From an uncultured Clostridia bacterium (GTDB lineage: Bacteria > Bacillota > Clostridia > Oscillospirales > Oscillospiraceae), in NCBI GenBank assembly GCA_945876285.1, contig CAMCNO010000018.1, positions 1 through 32,288 on the forward strand: a stretch of DNA of 32,288 nucleotides, read 5' to 3'. Positions 30,942-32,288 of this stretch are shown piece by piece. The translations under genes and the position numbers were made by a program. The notes beneath the pieces are model-generated. The model saw nothing but the letters and a program-made list of their open reading frames with translations, ran no database searches and was not told the origin of the DNA. The stretch's first letter is position 1. Every line of letters starts with the position of its first letter.

Positions 30942-32288
30942 TTATTCGTAATGGATCATGGCCGCCTGCGCCGCTGGAATGTTCTGATACACGCCCGCCG
31001 CGGCGGCGGCAAAGACGGCGGCGCCGAAGGCGGCCTCCTCCCGGTGGGCGGGGAGCTTCAGCTTCAGCCCGAACTGTTCCTCCAGATATTGCCGCAGGAC
31101 CGGATTTTTCCGAATACCGTTCCCGGAGCCCACCAGTCCGGCGGCGGGAGCGGCCAGCGGCATTTGCCTGTACAGCTCATGCAGCTCGGCGGCCATGCCC
31201 CACAGCACGCCCCGGGTCAATTGCTCCGGGGTGAAGTTGTCTTCGGAGATATTGGAGACCGTCCCCCGCAGGGCCGGGTCGTTCCGGGTGCCGCAGAACC
31301 GGGGATCAACAATCAGGGTGTGGGCGTCTGGTTGCTCCGCCGCCATGGTATTCATCACATCGTAGACATCCCTGCTGTCTCTGCCGAACCGCTCCGCGCA
31401 CTGGGCAAAGAAGCGGTGCAGCAGGGCGTAGGCCCGGCCTCCGCACAGGGGCGAGCCCGCCAGCAGGAACCTTCCGTCCACATAGGGGCGCACTGCCCCG
31501 GCGGGAAAGGGAGCGGGGGCGGATACCACGGCGGACACCTGACTGCCGGTGCCGATGTTCACCAGAATGTCGCCGTCATCCCGGAGGGAGCCCAGCACGC
31601 TGGCCTGATTGTCTCCAATGGCAGCGGCCACGGGGACGCCATTGTCCTGCCCGATGACCGCCGTCTCCGCCGTCACGGCGGGAAGAATGGAACAGTCAAG
31701 CCCGGCCTTTTCCATGGCGGGGCGGTCGAAGGCCTGGGCCGTCAAATCATAGCAGCCGAAGCTGGCGGCGTTGCTGGCGTGGAGAAGCGGCGTTTCCCGG
31801 TGGGTCAGCAGCATGGCAATGTAGTCCTGAATGGTGCAGAAGGTGACGGCCTCCGCCGGCACAAGGCCCTGCTCCCGGTTGATGAAGTGGGTGACAAGGC
31901 CGAAGCCGGAGGCCAGTGCATAGCCGGACTGGGCGCTGAGATGGGCCGCATAGGTGCTGCCTGCATAGGGCAGGTTTCCCCGTCCGTCCTGCCAGGTGTA
32001 CAGGGGGCTCGCCGCCCGGCCCGCCCGGTCCAGATAGAGGATGCCATGCATCTGCCCCGTGACGCCGATGGCGGCCACGGGGGAGAACTTCGCCGCCAGC
32101 GCTTCTTTCAAGGACAGAGCGGTTTTTGCAATGCGGGCGGGATCCTGGAGCCGGGATACGCCGTCGGGAGAGGGAAGAACGCTGTCGTTTGGCACCGTAA
32201 CGGCCCGCAGCAGCGCTCCCGTGGACGTTTCCACTGCCACGGCGCTGATGGAGGTGGTGCCGATGTCAAGACCGATGAGCGTGGACAT
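30942..32288 (-). CDS. FGGY-family carbohydrate kinase, possibly sedoheptulokinase
   Basis: A 448-residue sugar kinase of the ASKHA fold. Seen: phosphate-1 loop GLDIGTTSISAVAVE, VTGQMHGILYLD, WQDGR, the second lobe with GDNQASVLGSL and VNIGTGSQVSA, GGRAYALLHRFF and, near the C-terminus, GLVGSGNGIRKNPVLRQYLE and EEAAFGAAVFAAAA. The GSGNGIRKNPVLR stretch and NIGTGSQVSA resemble what I know of sedoheptulokinase-like members, while xylulokinase is the main alternative. The ATG is the last codon of the window, so the ribosome site and promoter are not visible. It stands alone, ending at the shared terminator. Confidence 0.83.
   Translation of the reverse strand: MSTLIGLDIGTTSISAVAVETSTGALLRAVTVPNDSVLPSPDGVSRLQDPARIAKTALSLKEALAAKFSPVAAIGVTGQMHGILYLDRAGRAASPLYTWQDGRGNLPYAGSTYAAHLSAQSGYALASGFGLVTHFINREQGLVPAEAVTFCTIQDYIAMLLTHRETPLLHASNAASFGCYDLTAQAFDRPAMEKAGLDCSILPAVTAETAVIGQDNGVPVAAAIGDNQASVLGSLRDDGDILVNIGTGSQVSAVVSAPAPFPAGAVRPYVDGRFLLAGSPLCGGRAYALLHRFFAQCAERFGRDSRDVYDVMNTMAAEQPDAHTLIVDPRFCGTRNDPALRGTVSNISEDNFTPEQLTRGVLWGMAAELHELYRQMPLAAPAAGLVGSGNGIRKNPVLRQYLEEQFGLKLKLPAHREEAAFGAAVFAAAAAGVYQNIPAAQAAMIHYE

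Noticed and set aside
1-32288. CRISPR arrays, tRNA or rRNA genes, prophage genes
   Set aside because: No regularly spaced repeats, no cloverleaf or rRNA signatures, and no phage structural or integrase genes were seen on either strand.

Overview
The window is a G+C-rich (about 60-65% by eye) chromosomal stretch that looks like a Clostridia (Firmicutes) member, most likely Oscillospiraceae (Flavonifractor/Oscillibacter/Lawsonibacter-like). The evidence is HisZ plus short-form HisG, a PHP-type histidinol phosphatase, a CIRCE element before htpG, a YtrA-type GntR/ABC operon, strong GGAGG ribosome binding sites and lipoproteins with short Gram-positive-type signal peptides. Genus is inferred from protein style only.

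Layout. Positions 1-55 are the right end of an IS200/IS605-type TnpB element. It abuts an AT-rich acyltransferase gene (77-1132, minus) that is compositionally foreign. Next come a start-less small membrane ORF (1173-1493), a DUF853/HerA-like ATPase (1494-3095) and a GntR-ABC-permease operon (3219-5055), all on the minus strand. Positions 5211-9396 hold a plus-strand cassette: LRR protein, DUF2201/VWA protein, MoxR AAA+ ATPase and NifU-domain protein. htpG with its CIRCE operator follows (9447-11395, minus), then a zinc-ribbon membrane protein and a MarR regulator in convergent orientation.

From 12479 to 13440 there are few genes but much regulation. The marR promoter diverges from a consensus promoter that appears to drive an undescribed small RNA of about 93 nt with three hairpins. 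That promoter carries two evenly spaced inverted repeats, which suggests MarR control. Next to it is an internally deleted remnant of an AlbA_2/winged-helix regulator that still has its palindromic operator. A cupin gene and a PhnD-like lipoprotein gene follow.

Positions 14941-23200 are a complete histidine operon in the order hisZG (fused), hisD, hisC, hisB, hisH, hisA, hisF, hisIE, hisK. Most junctions are overlapping or closely spaced, and the promoter contains an inverted repeat. The operon encodes every step from ATP and PRPP to histidine.

After it come a HAD phosphatase with an overlapping zincin gene, then a TetR-controlled RND efflux operon (tetR, TolC-like protein, lipoprotein adaptor, RND pump) behind a perfect-consensus promoter with a three-half-site operator. 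At the right edge an FGGY sugar kinase, possibly a sedoheptulokinase, reads leftward from an ATG at the last base of the window.

Most likely new: the sRNA/MarR locus at 12509-12723. Also unusual are the HisZ-HisG fusion and the LRR-DUF2201-MoxR-NifU cassette.
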